Assembly (NCBI RefSeq): GCF_033958435.1
Contig: NC_134137.1
Location: 109,688,501 to 109,752,500 of the forward strand
From: Carettochelys insculpta
Taxonomy: Eukaryota > Chordata > Testudines > Carettochelyidae
DNA: 64,000 nucleotides
Direction: 5' to 3'
Shown: piece after piece, positions 46,927 through 58,940 of the stretch
Position numbering within the stretch: the stretch's first letter is position 1
Layout: every line of letters begins with the position of its first letter
Position numbers and translations under genes: made by a program
Notes under the pieces: generated by a model
The model's input: only the letters and a program-made list of their open reading frames with translations
Database searches by the model: none
What the model was told of the DNA's origin: nothing

Positions 46927-47587
46927 GCCTATAACATCTGTGCTACAGAATCAGCTATTCATTTATGGATGTTGGTTCTGATTTATATGGTTTGGGTCCT
47001 CATTGTCTTAGGCATTCTCTTTCTCTCCTGCCTTGTTTCAAAATCTGAGCTCTTTAGAGATTCTTGGATGTCCGTATGATGTCAGTGCTGACAAGGTATC
47101 TTTCATGAAGGCTTCTAGAATTTTGAACTCATTTCCAGATACATTCTAAAATAGCTTAAACTTTGCTGACTTTCACGTCATTCTGCAACACACATTTATT
47201 TGCTAAAGGCATTCGCTTAAAAGGGATTCATAAGATTTCAGGGAATATTAGTGAAGCCCTTAATTGACACGGGATTGATCTGATGTGTAACTGCCTGTAA
47301 TTATTTTTTTTCACATTTATTGACAGATTATAGTAAATTGCACAATCTCATGTTTGAATATATTTTTTCAGCAAAGAACCAAACAGAATCAGCGTCAGGG
47401 AATTCTCAGCTTTACATTACCTCACAGACTATTCTGACTTTGGCCAATTAGCTATTAGGAACTGAAAGGTTTCTTGATTTGCCATACATAAACAGTATTA
47501 CCCGGGATGCATAAGCAGTATATTAATAAGATGTAGTTGAGTTTGGAGCTGATGATATTAGCCTTATTTATCTGGAAATATGGGGAC
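46927..47587. other. Anonymous intron
   Basis: No gene or clear repeat. Confidence 0.5.
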
Positions 47588-48185
47588 TATGACAGGGTGG
47601 ACTATGACTGGAGATCCCCTACTGGAGGCCTCATGGCCCTGCTTCACCCTGCCTCAGAAAAAAAAAATAACAGCAGGAAGTCCTCCAAGTGTCCTAGAGT
47701 GGCTGCAGAGAAGCAAGCAATCAGAGTAGCTGCTGGACTGGCCAATCAGTGGCCAGAAGAACCATATAAAAGGAAGCAGCAGGAGCAGAGTAGTCAGTTG
47801 CTATGTACAGCTTGAAGAGTGGGACCAGGTATTTAGCTGGCTGGAAGAGAAGCAGAACCATCTGTAGGTCAGTGAGGGCAGGTTGAGCCCAGGAGACTGA
47901 GCTCAGAATCTGGCCAAACCAGGTGAAGATACAATAGAAGGCCCTGCTGGTCTTGTTGAAGACTGAGCTCAGGGAGGGCTGTCAAAAGGACACCAACAAA
48001 GGGGACCAAGATGACCCCCTGTTGGGCTATTAAAGAAGACAGAGCCTCTGAGGAGGAAGGTTTGGTACTATGGCCCAATACCTGGTGATGAGAAAGAACT
48101 ACAGACCATATACCGTGGAAGTGGGGAGAGAGTATGAACTCAGCCAAAGGACTGAGTAACTGAGGAATTGCTGAACAACCAACAT
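47588..48185 (+). mobile_element. LTR-like block with TATA box
   Basis: Opens TATGACAGGGTGGAC, like the TGTGACAGGGTGGAC start of turtle LTRs. It has a TATAAAA at 47765 and a GC-richer purine-heavy downstream part. It is bounded on the right by a Penelope-like tail. No duplication or partner LTR is identified. The call is tentative. Confidence 0.4.
47765..47771 (+). promoter_or_regulatory. TATA box of the LTR-like block
   Basis: TATAAAA preceded by CCAATCAGTGGCCAG (a CCAAT box) about 30 bp upstream, a U3-like arrangement. Confidence 0.5.
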
Positions 48186-48189
48186 CTGA

Positions 48190-48716
48190 AGTGCCTTGCA
48201 TGTTGATTAGTAACAGAGAGAAAGCCATGCTAGTCTATATACTATCAAAACGAAAAAGCAGTCAAGTAGCACTTTAAAATAATTTATTAGATGAGCTTAG
48301 TTAGTCTTTAAAGTGCTACTTGACTGCTTTTTTGTTTTGATAGTGTATGGACTAACACAGCTTTCTCTCTGTTACTAATCAACTTGCAAGGCTCTACATT
48401 TAGCCATTTGGAATGGAGATCCATCAACTACAAGAAACAACTCGCCCAGATCCAGACAGAGATCATCTTTCTCTCCAAATGCAAGAAAATGGACACTGTA
48501 CCCAAGGGACTGACAGTGAAAAACCCATTACAATCAACATACTACACCGACTACAGTGAGCATCTATGCAACATACTCTCTAAGAAACTGAGGAACCACT
48601 TGATCAAAATTCTTTACAATAAACAAAAGATGATTAAAAATGAACTCTCCCACAAAAGCTCACCTAACAAATTATTACGTTAGTCTTTAAAGTGCTACTT
48701 TACTGCTTTTTTGTTT
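48190..48716. mobile_element. Penelope-like element with inverted and direct tail repeats
   Basis: 48190-48290 is a minus-strand tail and 48291-48378 a plus-strand tail (GTTAGTCTTTAAAGTGCTAC at 48300). A second plus-strand tail is at 48680-48716. Between the direct repeats is a frame (48384-48683) with KKMDTVPKGLTVKN, resembling the N-terminal PLE region with its V/IPKGL motif. This is the pseudo-LTR plus inverted-flank structure known for PLEs, with most of the protein deleted. Confidence 0.65.
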
Positions 48717-49654
48717 CAACATCTAAAGGGAAGAGTTTTGCTTGTGACAGGCAGGTTCCAACCCATAATAAGAACTAGAAGAAAAGCAGACTCACACGTA
48801 ACCAGAGAGCACCCAGAAGAGCTGGTTGCATCTTATATTCAAGACTGAGTGATTGCGGGCACATATTGGCTGCTGAGGAGGGGCTGGTGAGAGACAGGTG
48901 CCGATGCCGTTACAGGGATAAAATGCTTTTGACTCTTTTACTGGAGTTGGGAAAGATGGTAGCAGTGGCAGCATTATACGATACCAGGCCCATCAAAAGT
49001 GGGGACAAAGAGGGCAACTGCAAGAAGGTTCCTGGCTGCCACCATTGCTGCTATGGGGAATTTTAAACCACTGCTGGCATGCCACCTGATGTGCTCCAGA
49101 TGGCTCTGGGGTCGGGGGAAGCACGTCATAGTCTGGACACCGCTGAGGGCTGGCTGTCTCAAGACCTGACCATTTGCCTGACGCCCCACCGCTTCTGGGA
49201 CCATGGAGTGACCCCCACACACCTTGCCCAAAAGTCAGCAAGTCCATCATCCTCCCTGCATACAGCAAGTGCTCCTGAGGGTCTCCTGTGCACACTTTTA
49301 CAAGTGATTCCTCTTAAGTCTGCTTGGGGTACAGTAGAGAGAAAGGAATTGTTCTATACATAAGTATACTTCCTTTGTCCTTCCTTAAACATAGTGACAG
49401 ATTCTACAACTGAGTAATATTTTACCCAATGCATATTCCCATTGAAATCTGTGAGGTTTCTCATGGGATAAGGTACTACAAAATGTGAATAACTGCAGAA
49501 GGTGGACTATTTAATAGGGGAAGGGTACAAAGATTCAAGTAACTAGGGAAGAAACCTAAGAAACACGTGACACCAGTCCTTTAACCCTTCCTGTGTTCTT
49601 AGTGGAGCCTTTTTGAACCTTCACAAAGTCAGAAGTTATAAATCCGGAAAATGA
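48717..49654. other. Anonymous intron
   Basis: No recognisable gene. Open frames on both strands at 48974-49363 are short and not recognised. Confidence 0.4.
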
Positions 49655-50200
49655 CAATACCATTTTGTCTAACACTCTGTACAACACAGGACATATGACC
49701 TCCCTGAATTAAGTCCTGTTTGAACAAGGTGGTATCTTTTCAAAAAATATTCAGTCCTGATTTAAAAATTTACCGTGATGGAAAATCCACCTCAACCCCT
49801 GTAAATTATTCTAATGATGAATTACTGTCATTGTTAAAAATTTGTTCCTTGTTTCCAGTCTGAATCTGTCTAGCTTCAACTGGAAACTCAAGCTGAGCTA
49901 GTCACCCATCAGGACCCCAAGTCTTTTGCAATATCATGGCTTCCCAGTATGGAGACCCTCCTACACATGTAGCCTAGATACCTTTTCTAGATGTATTAAC
50001 ATTACATTTAAGCAACTCAAAATGCATATTATTTACTTGAGCCCAACTATACTAAGCAGTCCATTATCTGTCTTCTTCATTATTTAGCAGACCCACTCTG
50101 TGGATAACCTTCAAATCATATCAATGATAATTTTCTATTGTCTTACCAGTCATTGATAAAAATGGTCCAATAGCATAGGGCCTTCAACTAATGACTCAGG
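49655..50200 (-). mobile_element. CR1/L3-like LINE 3' region, diverged
   Basis: TGTTAAAAATTTGTTCCTTG, GTCTGAATCTGTCTAGCTTC and the preceding GGAAAATCCACCTCAACCCC follow the order of an old CR1/L3-type 3' region read in complement. Limits are approximate. Confidence 0.55.
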
Positions 50201-50697
50201 AATTTTATTATTTATTTTGTTATAATTATTCATTATTATTTTAGGATCATCACTATGAAAAGCAAGAGGACTTGGAGTTTAGACAACTCGTGGTTACCAA
50301 TATATAAATATTTTCCCAAAAATTTAGCTCTGACAGACCTCCAGCATGTAAACCTTCAGCCCAAATTGTTAAAAAATGGCAAAATTATGAATGACTGATA
50401 ACAAGTTCTTGACAGGTTCTTCATAGGTAACTTTAGCCATAGAGTTATGTAACCTTTGCTTATAGAAGTTGCTATATGTCCCATATATCGTATGTCAGAT
50501 GTTTGCCCAGAGATGTTCAATGAAGCTGCAATGCCCCAACTTGCCACTGCAATCATTAAATAGTCTAAAATTTATCACAAATAATAAAAACCCAATTGTC
50601 AATCATTGCACCCACATATTGTAATAAAGTACTATTGCCCCTCCTTTTAAAAAGATGTAGTCATGAATTGAGTTTGGGATACCAGACTCTATAAAAA

Positions 50698-51430
50698 TTA
50701 GGGCTGTCAAACAAGTAAAATAATTAATCAAAACTAATCATAGTTTTAATTGCACTGTTAAACAACACTAGAGTAATATTTATTTAAATACCTTGGATGT
50801 TTTCTACATTTTAACATATATTGATTACTACACAGAATACAAAGTAGACAATACTCAGCTAATATTATTTATAATAAATATTTGCACTGTAAAAAAAGAT
50901 AATTCACCTCTTACAAGTACTGTAGGGCAATCTCTTTATTTGGAAAGTACATTAAAGGGTGAGGAATTACAAGTAGAATCCTGTAAATGTAAACAAATGT
51001 ATTTGTCTTAGTAACTGGCTGAAAAAGAATTAGGACTAAGTGGACTTTTAGGCTCTAAATTTTTTACAGTTTTATTTTTGAGTGGAGTTACATAACAAAA
51101 ATAAATCTAAATTTGAAAATTGCACTTTCATGATAAACAGATTGCACTACAGAGTATGAGATAAATTAAAAATATTACTACTTTTAGTTATTTTTAGAGT
51201 GCAAATATTTGTAAAAAATATAAAGTGAACACTGCACACTTTGTATTCTATTGTAACTGCACACAATATATTTTAAAATGTAGAAAAACATTCAAAATAT
51301 TTATAATAAATTCAAATTGATATTATTATCATTGTTTATTGGTATGATTAAAACTGGGATTGTGATTAATTTTTAATCAGGCTAATTGGTTTTGAGTTAA
51401 TTGCTTGAGTTAATTAACAGTGCTAAAAAT
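50698..51430. mobile_element. DNA transposon-like repeat with TTAATC-rich ends
   Basis: The left end AGGGCTGTCAAACAAG with AATTAATCAAAACTAATCA and the right end TTAATTAACAGTGCT with TTAATCAGGCTAATTGG are diverged inverted copies. The AT-rich interior has TTTGCACTGTAAAAA and TACAAGTACTGTAGGGCAAT, words of a widespread amniote repeat. Superfamily not assigned. Confidence 0.55.
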
Positions 51431-51591
51431 ATAGATTGTGATTTAAAAGAAAATCAATATAGTTTTTTATGAAGTAGTGGTACAGAAAAACACCATTTTC
51501 ACTTTGTATATTCATGGCACAGACACAAAATATTATTATATATTCCACTTATTTTATAAACATTTTAAAACAGATACAGAAATGGATTTTA

Positions 51592-52018
<427 letters not shown>

Positions 52019-52273
52019 GGCTATGTTTACACTACCAGAGATGATCAACTCACTGAGGGTCGAGCTTTCGGGGTTTGATTTTGCATGTCAAAATCAATGT
52101 ATCAGGGGTCGGCATTGAACCCTGTACTCCTCACAAGAAACTCTCCCATCAACTTTTTTCAGTGAAGATGGCCAGGTAAGTCAATTTCACATACATAGAT
52201 TCTCACTACGCAATTCCTGTAGCTAGAATTGTTTATCTGCAGTTGGCCTTCTTTCCCTAGTGTAGAGGTAGCC
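52019..52273. mobile_element. Harbinger-like MITE, 255 bp
   Basis: Ends GGCTATGTTTACACTACC and TAGTGTAGAGGTAGCC are inverted copies. Flanks TGA and TCA match at two of three bases. The interior is unrelated to the other MITEs (CGAGCTTTCGGGG). Non-coding. Confidence 0.72.
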
Positions 52274-52439
52274 TCATAGAGCTATCTAGAAGCCTCAACC
52301 AAGATGAGAATCCAACTGTGCAAGATATTGTCTAAACACATCTGGCAATAAGAATCATAAATAATATCAACAATAAGAAAAACTCCCTGATTCATAGAAG
52401 ATACATCTAAATATTTAAAGCAATGTATGTGCTGGGGAC

Positions 52440-52690
52440 GGGGGAGAAGGAAATTTTATTATGCTCATTTTGCATATAGGGAACTGAGGCACAAAACCTG
52501 AGATTTTCTAAGGAGACCAAAGGAGTTAGACAATCAGTTCCTATTGAAATTCAATAGATGTTGGGCACACAACTCTCACGTTGTTTTTAGAAATTTCTGC
52601 CAGAGTTGCTAAGTGAATTGCCCAAAGTCACACAAGAAATGTGGGGCAGTGCTAGGATCTGAACCTCGATCTCCCAAGTCCCAGTCCATC
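52440..52690 (+). mobile_element. MIR-like SINE interrupted by another short repeat
   Basis: GGGAACTGAGGCACA at 52480 and TTGCCCAAAGTCACACAAG with GGATCTGAACC further on are the two halves of a MIR core. About 110 bp of a GAGATTTTCTAAGGAG to TTTTTAGAAATTTC foldback repeat lies between them. Confidence 0.65.
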
Positions 52691-52926
52691 CTTTCAAATT
52701 CAGTAATATATCCACAGAACAGGTGCATCTTTGTATTCTCTGACTAGTACATCCAAGCATAAATCAATACATTTTACGGAACTGAAATGTCTGATTATTT
52801 GTAATTATCTGATTTTATATGAGCTGATTTTATGATGAGCTGACTAACTACATGCACAAAATGTCAAAAACAGATAGAAAATTAGTAATGGTTAACAAAA
52901 TTCATAAACACCCGTGACCACAGTAT

Positions 52927-53320
52927 GGGTGTGTCCACACTTGCATTCCTATTTCAAAAGAGGCACGCAAATGAGGTAAATAAAAATGAAAATGACGTAT
53001 GCATTTGCATATTGACACCTCATTTGCCTATTCTAATTTCGAAAGAGCTTCTTCCGAAAGAAGAAAAGCAATGTAGACGCTGCTCTTTTGAAAGTAAACC
53101 CCACCTTCGAAAGAATCCTTCTTCCCTTTATTTAATGGGAAGGATTCGTTCGAAGAAGGGGTTTACTTTCGAAAGAGCAGCATCGATACACTGGCTTTCT
53201 TCTTTCAAAATTAGAATATGCAAATGAGGTGTACATATGCAAATGTATCCCTGATTTGCATTTTCGATTTACCTCATTTGCATTCCTCTTTCTAAAGAGG
53301 AATGCAAGTGTAGACGCACC
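52927..53320. mobile_element. Foldback MITE, TTTCGAAAG type, 394 bp
   Basis: Ends GGGTGTGTCCACACTTGCAT and AATGCAAGTGTAGACGCACC. The halves are inverted copies around about 53130, with CCTTCGAAAGAATCCTTC against its complement. GCAAATGAGGT occurs in both arms. Flanks TAT and TTA do not match well. Confidence 0.82.
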
Positions 53321-53809
53321 TTATGTGTCAAAGGGATATAAATAAATAGCAGTTGCCATTTAAATTACTATGTAAAATTAGCCTGTTGTAAGAGGTGGAG
53401 GACTCTATAGTTTACTCTTTTCTAGGTTAAGCTTAGCTCTTGTATGTTTCACTTCTCTCATGTTCTTACAAGACTCCAAAATATTTGTATGTTTATCATC
53501 AAAACTTTTTCTTAAGTGTGATCCAAAGATGAACTTCTCCTTATAAAAGTTTTAGTCTGCCCTTTGGTATATTACTTCTTACAATTCTTCTAAAAGTCCT
53601 CTTCTTTTAGTCCAATTCCCAGAGGCATTTTGATGACTATGCGAGGTAAAAAGAGGCTTGAATTATTTTATTGCTCTACTGTTCAGAAACATGCACTATT
53701 AAAAAAATCTAAATTTGTCAAGGTGAAACTGAAGCTTTCTGCGCAGCTTTCTTTAAGCAAGAAAACAACCATTGTTTAAACCACTCTGCTCCACTTTTGC
53801 ATAATACAG
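53321..53809. other. Anonymous intron
   Basis: Nothing recognised. Confidence 0.5.
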
Positions 53810-53812
53810 AAA

Positions 53813-54245
53813 GGGCTCATCTACACGAGCCCCCTCCTTCGAAGGGGGCATGTAAACGAGCCCGAGCGGTGAATAGCAATGAGGTGCTGCGCTGCATATG
53901 CAGCACCTCATTAGTATAACTTTTGTCAAGCAAACTTCCAAGTTGCTAACTTCAAAGAGCCAGCCAGCAGTCCAGCTGTGGGCACTTCAAAGTACACACG
54001 ATACTTCGAAGTGGCCTTACTCACAAAACATTTTGGCAGTAAGGGAACTTTGAAGTAGTGGGGGTACTTCGAAGTGCCTGCGACTACACTGCTTGCTGGC
54101 ACCTCAAAGTTAGCAACTTCAAAGTCCACATGGCAAGAATTATGCTAATGAGGTGCTGCATATGTAGTATAGCACCTCACTGCTATTCACCGCTCGGGCT
54201 CATTTACATGCCTCTTCGAAGGAGGGGGCTAGTGTAGACAAGCCC
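53813..54245. mobile_element. Foldback MITE, CTTCGAAGGGGG type, 433 bp
   Basis: Ends GGGCTCATCTACACGAGCCC and GCTAGTGTAGACAAGCCC with AAA on both sides (53810-53812 and 54246-54248). Both arms carry GCAGCACCTCATTAG or its complement and the CGAGCGGTGAATAGCA block. Non-coding. Confidence 0.86.
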
Positions 54246-54445
54246 AAAGAGTTGCACATGCACGTATCTTTATTCCAGTTTTAAAAAAATACTCTGCAAA
54301 TCTAGTTCTGGACACAGGTGTTCATATAGGCATACCTATGTTCACATCAGGATGCTTAAATACATGATCAGCCTATGGTAACAAAAAATTAAACATGGAA
54401 CATGGTATGAAAATTAATTCATGCTAGACCATTTTAATACACAAT

Positions 54446-54640
54446 GGCTGTATCTGCACTAGCCCCGAATTTCGAAGGGGGCATGGTAATTAGGGTGTTG
54501 GGAGATTACTAATGAAGTGCTGTGGTGCACTTCAAAGTGCCGGCTTGCATGTAGCTGAGGATCAGCTGCGGGTACTTCAAAGTGCTTGCGCTACATCTAA
54601 GGCCCTTTACTCCTCAAAATCACTGTTGGACACCCACCTT
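54446..54640. mobile_element. Truncated foldback MITE, TTTCGAAGGGGG type
   Basis: Begins GGCTGTATCTGCACTAGCCC with TTTCGAAGGGGGCATGGTAA and stops near the centre (CTTTACTCCTCAAAATCACT). Only the left arm remains. The following sequence is another repeat. Confidence 0.7.
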
Positions 54641-55710
54641 CTTGCTCTCTTGGACTCCCCGTTACTTTGTTTGACCGAGCCAGATCCTCTGGTCTCCCCC
54701 AGCCAAGGCACAGAGTTGGAGTTACCACCCTTCCCCATGCAGATCAACATAAACACTGATGAAGAAGAGCTCTGGGCAGGTTATAGGGCACAGCACCCAG
54801 GAAATCAACCCTCAAAAGGAATCAAAACCCCAGATAAATCTGTCTCTCTGTGCAAAAGGTTTGCAAAGGGAGGGCTCATTAGCTAAGCCCCCTTTATCAA
54901 CGAAAGGGAGATATGCACAGTGGTAGCTCTCCCCAGGTAATAAAAATGTATACTGGGCTTGATTATAAACAAAAGAGTTTCTATTAAGCAAAACAGTACG
55001 ATTTCAGTGGTTAAGAGAAAACAGGCATATCAAAGTGAGTTACCAAATTAAAAAAAAGAAAAGACATAGCTAGTTCTAGTTCCTGAAGAAACTGGTTATA
55101 TGTGAGTTCTTACCCTAACCTGTGCCTTTATATCAGGTAAAAGCTTCAAGTCCAGAAGGATCCCATCCTGACCCGGTCTCTACTTAAGCACTTCTGTTTC
55201 TCCATAGAGGTGTCAGCCAACTTCCAAAGCAGGCTGAAGACAAAAGATGGAGGAACCCCATGGCCCTCATTATACCTTTCCCCTGCTGAAAGAATTCCAT
55301 TTTTCTCTTTGTGTAAAAGTATACTCCACGATTGAGACTGTCACATGAGTGAAACTGTCCCTGTCCTTTTTAGCCAAACAGCCACCGCTTATTTGCTGGT
55401 CTGAATGTAGACACCAAAGTTCCTCAGATGTGGTGTGGCATCCACCAAGACTTTTTGTCAGCTAAGTACTGCTATTTCCTCACAAGTCATACTCTCACAA
55501 GAGGGTAGCCCCCCCTCCAGTTGAGGTCTTTACAGAGACAGACATTTGGAAAACAGATATGCAGACAAAACTTATAACTTCGACTCCAAAACGATACATG
55601 TTACTGATCCAAGAGATTACACCACTGAAGAGGATTGTTGTGAGACACATTTTGTTCAAAGCACCTCTGAATTATACATATTTATATTCATAACACATTT
55701 TCTATAAAGC
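54641..55710. repeat. Probable dispersed repeat, type unknown
   Basis: The order of words such as CTATTAAGCAAAACAGTACG, TTTCAGTGGTTAAGAG and AAGTGAGTTACCAAA recalls a long dispersed turtle repeat, perhaps LTR-derived. I see no termini or coding domains. Confidence 0.35.
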
Positions 55711-56459
55711 AAGGGGTGGGATCTGTCGCAAGTGTGTCCCTAGCAGGTGCACTAAATCGAACTCCAGAAGACTGACCACAGCAGCATTGATCTTCGTGGG
55801 AGTGAAGACATACCCGAACTTTGGACAGAAGAGTAGTCCCGCTGACTCGAATGTGGCCATTCACTGCTGAAGACACCAGTGAAAGAATATAGATTTGGTT
55901 ACACTGGTGCAAAGCCGTACTATAGACACAGTGCTGATAAAAAGTAGTGCTGACACTGCTACAACTGAGTCTACTAAATTACCAGAGCAACTGCACTCAT
56001 GTAACCAATGCCATACTACAGTGTGCAGTGTGTCTATGTCAGGGGAGTGCACGGCTATAATTGTGTCAGTATATCTGTGCTAGCGTACATTTCTGTAATG
56101 GCCTCAGCAACCTGCAAAAATATTTGCCCCACTGATCTCTCTCTGAAGAGGGGGATATGTGAAAGAAGCTGATCATTCTGGCTGAGCTCCCCAGAGGTAC
56201 TTGCTGAAAAATAATGTGCTCTTCTACATCTAGGTAATCTCCTCTCATTCTGCCTCCACACAGAGTGCATATGGATTCTGAGGTGTGACTGGGGCAGCAG
56301 GAATGGAAATCTCCTGCCAGCCATTTCCCAGGAGACAAGAGAGCTGACTGGCTTCCAAAAAACATCACTCAGCCTCCATCATTCAAGGCTCTGCTGGGTT
56401 TGAGGTCATCATCATCTTGGGTGCCCAAATGCTACTCCACTTTTCCTGCCCTGTAGGTA
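55711..56459. other. Anonymous intron
   Basis: No gene or well-defined repeat. Confidence 0.45.
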
Positions 56460-56786
56460 CAGGCTGAAACTTTTTGATCCAGTGCTCTCTCATTCAGCAA
56501 CATCCCTAGTCCAGAATTATTTCAGTTAGCTGGACAACCACTTATCATGGCTGTGGCCAAGTTTCCTACAGCCCTATAACATCTGTTTACAGACACCAGT
56601 CCTGGCTCTCAGTGTTCTGTGCTGTTACTTAGTTCTGATTTACACCTACATGTCTTCTAAGACCTAAGTAAGCCGTTGGAGTGTTGATGCTGATGCTAGA
56701 CAACATTGATCTCCTGTGGTCCAGCAAATTCTATTGTATAGCAAGAGTCAGGTCCTGAGGATGCCAGATGAGAGAGGTTCAACCTG
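56460..56786. mobile_element. Tc1/mariner-type MITE, 327 bp, copy 2, opposite orientation
   Basis: Ends CAGGCTGAAACTTTTTGATC and GATGAGAGAGGTTCAACCTG with TA on both sides (56458-56459 and 56787-56788). The interior is the complement of the 28517-28842 element, word for word in places (GGTCCTGAGGATGCCAGATG). Confidence 0.83.
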
Positions 56787-56788
56787 TA

Positions 56789-58131
56789 GTACATTTGTCT
56801 GAGCTGGCTTTCTAGGCTCATTATGGATCTGGCCCCCCATCACTTCTTTCGTGGTCAGGTCAGACTTTTTGCCTTTAGCAAATGAATGGCAAGATGTCCA
56901 ACAAATAAATAGAGAGATATTTTGCTTCCCTGAAAACACCCTGCAGAGCTGGAAGGCAGCAATAAGAAGGAAAACAAGGGATAAATTATTTTAAAGAAAT
57001 TTAAAGATTAACCACATCAAGGCTCAGGTTTTCTCCATCAGGTATTAGGGGACTGGAAGTAAATCAGTCTTACTCCCCAGGTTGAATTCTTAACATTGAT
57101 TTATTTTCAATATTTTACAAGGTAGGCCCTAGGACTGACGAATGAGGTTTCTTTAAACATATTAAACCCCTCATTTCCTAACTGTCTCTTCTTATGGCAG
57201 CTACCAACTGCCAAGCACCTTCTCTAAGCAGCAATAAACATGAATTTCCCCTACAGAAAAAAAAAAGTTTTTACCAAGGAGAGGCCCTTTCTCTTTGCTG
57301 CACACAACCCTTCTGCAGCTTGAATTTCATTCCTCTTCTGCTCCCTAGCCCTAAAAGAAGTTTTCAAATGTCACAGGGTGTCTTTAATTGGACTCAGATG
57401 ACCATAATTAATGCATGGTAACCTTTGCCAGTTCACAGAAAAAAGGGCTTTAACTATTCTGAAATCGATAAACCTGCCTTCATCCAACCCGTCAGGTGTG
57501 ACTGTCACACAGCTAATAAAGACTGTGGATGTTGTTAGTACTCCAGTCAGCGGCCAGCATATGTGGGAGATGCCAATGCCTGGAGTGAGGCACGTTGATG
57601 ACATGAATCCCTCTGCCCTATGGAGTGTAGGGAGGTCATAAGGATTCAGCAGATTGCACCTGTGCCATCCTTTTCCAGCTGGGCAGTGGAGAAACTAGAG
57701 ACATGCAGCAGCTAAACTGAATACTACCTACAACCAACAAGGGTTAGGTTAAGGACATTAACCCACATTCACTGGTATTGTACAGCCTGCCCTGCACTCA
57801 GTTAACCTTTGGTAATTTTCAGGGAGGAAGTAAAATCCCTTCTGCCCATCTTCAGTATGTTCAAAGTCATAGACTTTCATTTTAATACCTCCTATGTCTT
57901 TGTCTTTTCCTATGTGACTTAATCAATGCTATTTAGATAGAAATGCTGCAGCAGGCAAAAAGTAAATTGTCTCAGAGATCATGAACAAGAGATATTGTTT
58001 AACAGTACAGCTTCCATATGGGAAGCAACGTTAACTGGGCTCTCAAAGGAATCAGCAGTCGGATCTGTGCTATTTCCATTATTGGCCTGCAGGCCAGTAT
58101 GAACTCCTCTTTTTCAAATTTACACTAAGCC
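56789..58131. other. Anonymous intron
   Basis: No gene. GGTAACCTTTGCCAGTTCAC at 57418 recurs in similar form at 59359, a hint of a shared old repeat. Confidence 0.45.
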
Positions 58132-58133
58132 TA

Positions 58134-58938
58134 AGGTGACCATATCTCCCCCAGCCAAATACAGGACATGGGGAATGATTCTATTCCAGCCAAAACGGGA
58201 CAGATGGTCACTCAATCTGGGGCACCAGGAACAGAGCTGTCACCCTGCCATTGAAGCTCCTGGCTTTCCCAAGCTGTGGGTGGCAGCCTGCACCGCTGCA
58301 CAGGTCCAGCTCCTGGCTGTCCCAGCTGGGGGAAGATGGTCGGCTTTGTCTCCAACCCCACTGCGGCCACGGTTCACCCCTGGCCCTGCTCAACCCCCCT
58401 GTGGCTGTGATTCTGGCTCCAATCCTCCCCCACCCCAGTCCCTGGCTCGCACTCCAGCCTCTGCAGCAAGGCTCAACCCCCACTGGCCCCGGCTCCAGTG
58501 GCCCTGCTCTAACCCCCGCCCCTCCCTGGCCTGGGCTCCTGCTCTAACCTCCACAGCCCAGTTCAAACTACCGCTGCCCTGGCTCCAGTGGCCCCACTCA
58601 ACTGCCCACAGCTCTGGCTCCGACTCTGATTCCCACTCCAACCCGCACCGCCCAGGCCCCAATCCAACCCCACTGAAGCCCTGGTTCACCCTGCCCCCCC
58701 CCATGGCTCCAGCTACAACCCCCACTGCCCCAGCTCAGCTCCAGACCCCCACTGGGGGAAGCCAGGCAGTAGCTGAGCCACCATGCGGTCTGGGTCCCAG
58801 TTCCTCCCGGGGCGGGGGGGGAGCTGGTGAACCCTATGAAATGTGGGGGAATTAGCCCCTTTTGCAAAATAAATCGGGATGCCAGAATGGCACCCGAAAT
58901 AGGGGCTGTCCTGCCAAAAACAGAATGGATGGCCACCC
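58134..58938. mobile_element. TA-flanked MITE with a GC-rich, Pro-coding-like interior
   Basis: Ends AGGTGACCATATCTCCCC and GATGGCCACCC are inverted copies with TA on both sides (58132-58133 and 58939-58940), as in a common reptile MITE. The interior (about 58240-58830) is very GC-rich imperfect repeats of CCCCACTGCC, GCTCCAGTGGCCC and CTCAACCCC. The 239-codon open frame is a by-product of the biased composition. Confidence 0.6.
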
Positions 58939-58940
58939 TA

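Noticed and set aside
58136..58855. 239-codon Pro/Ser-rich frame
   Set aside because: It begins at the MITE terminus and runs through imperfect GC-rich repeats. The frames on the other strand are open too, so this is composition.
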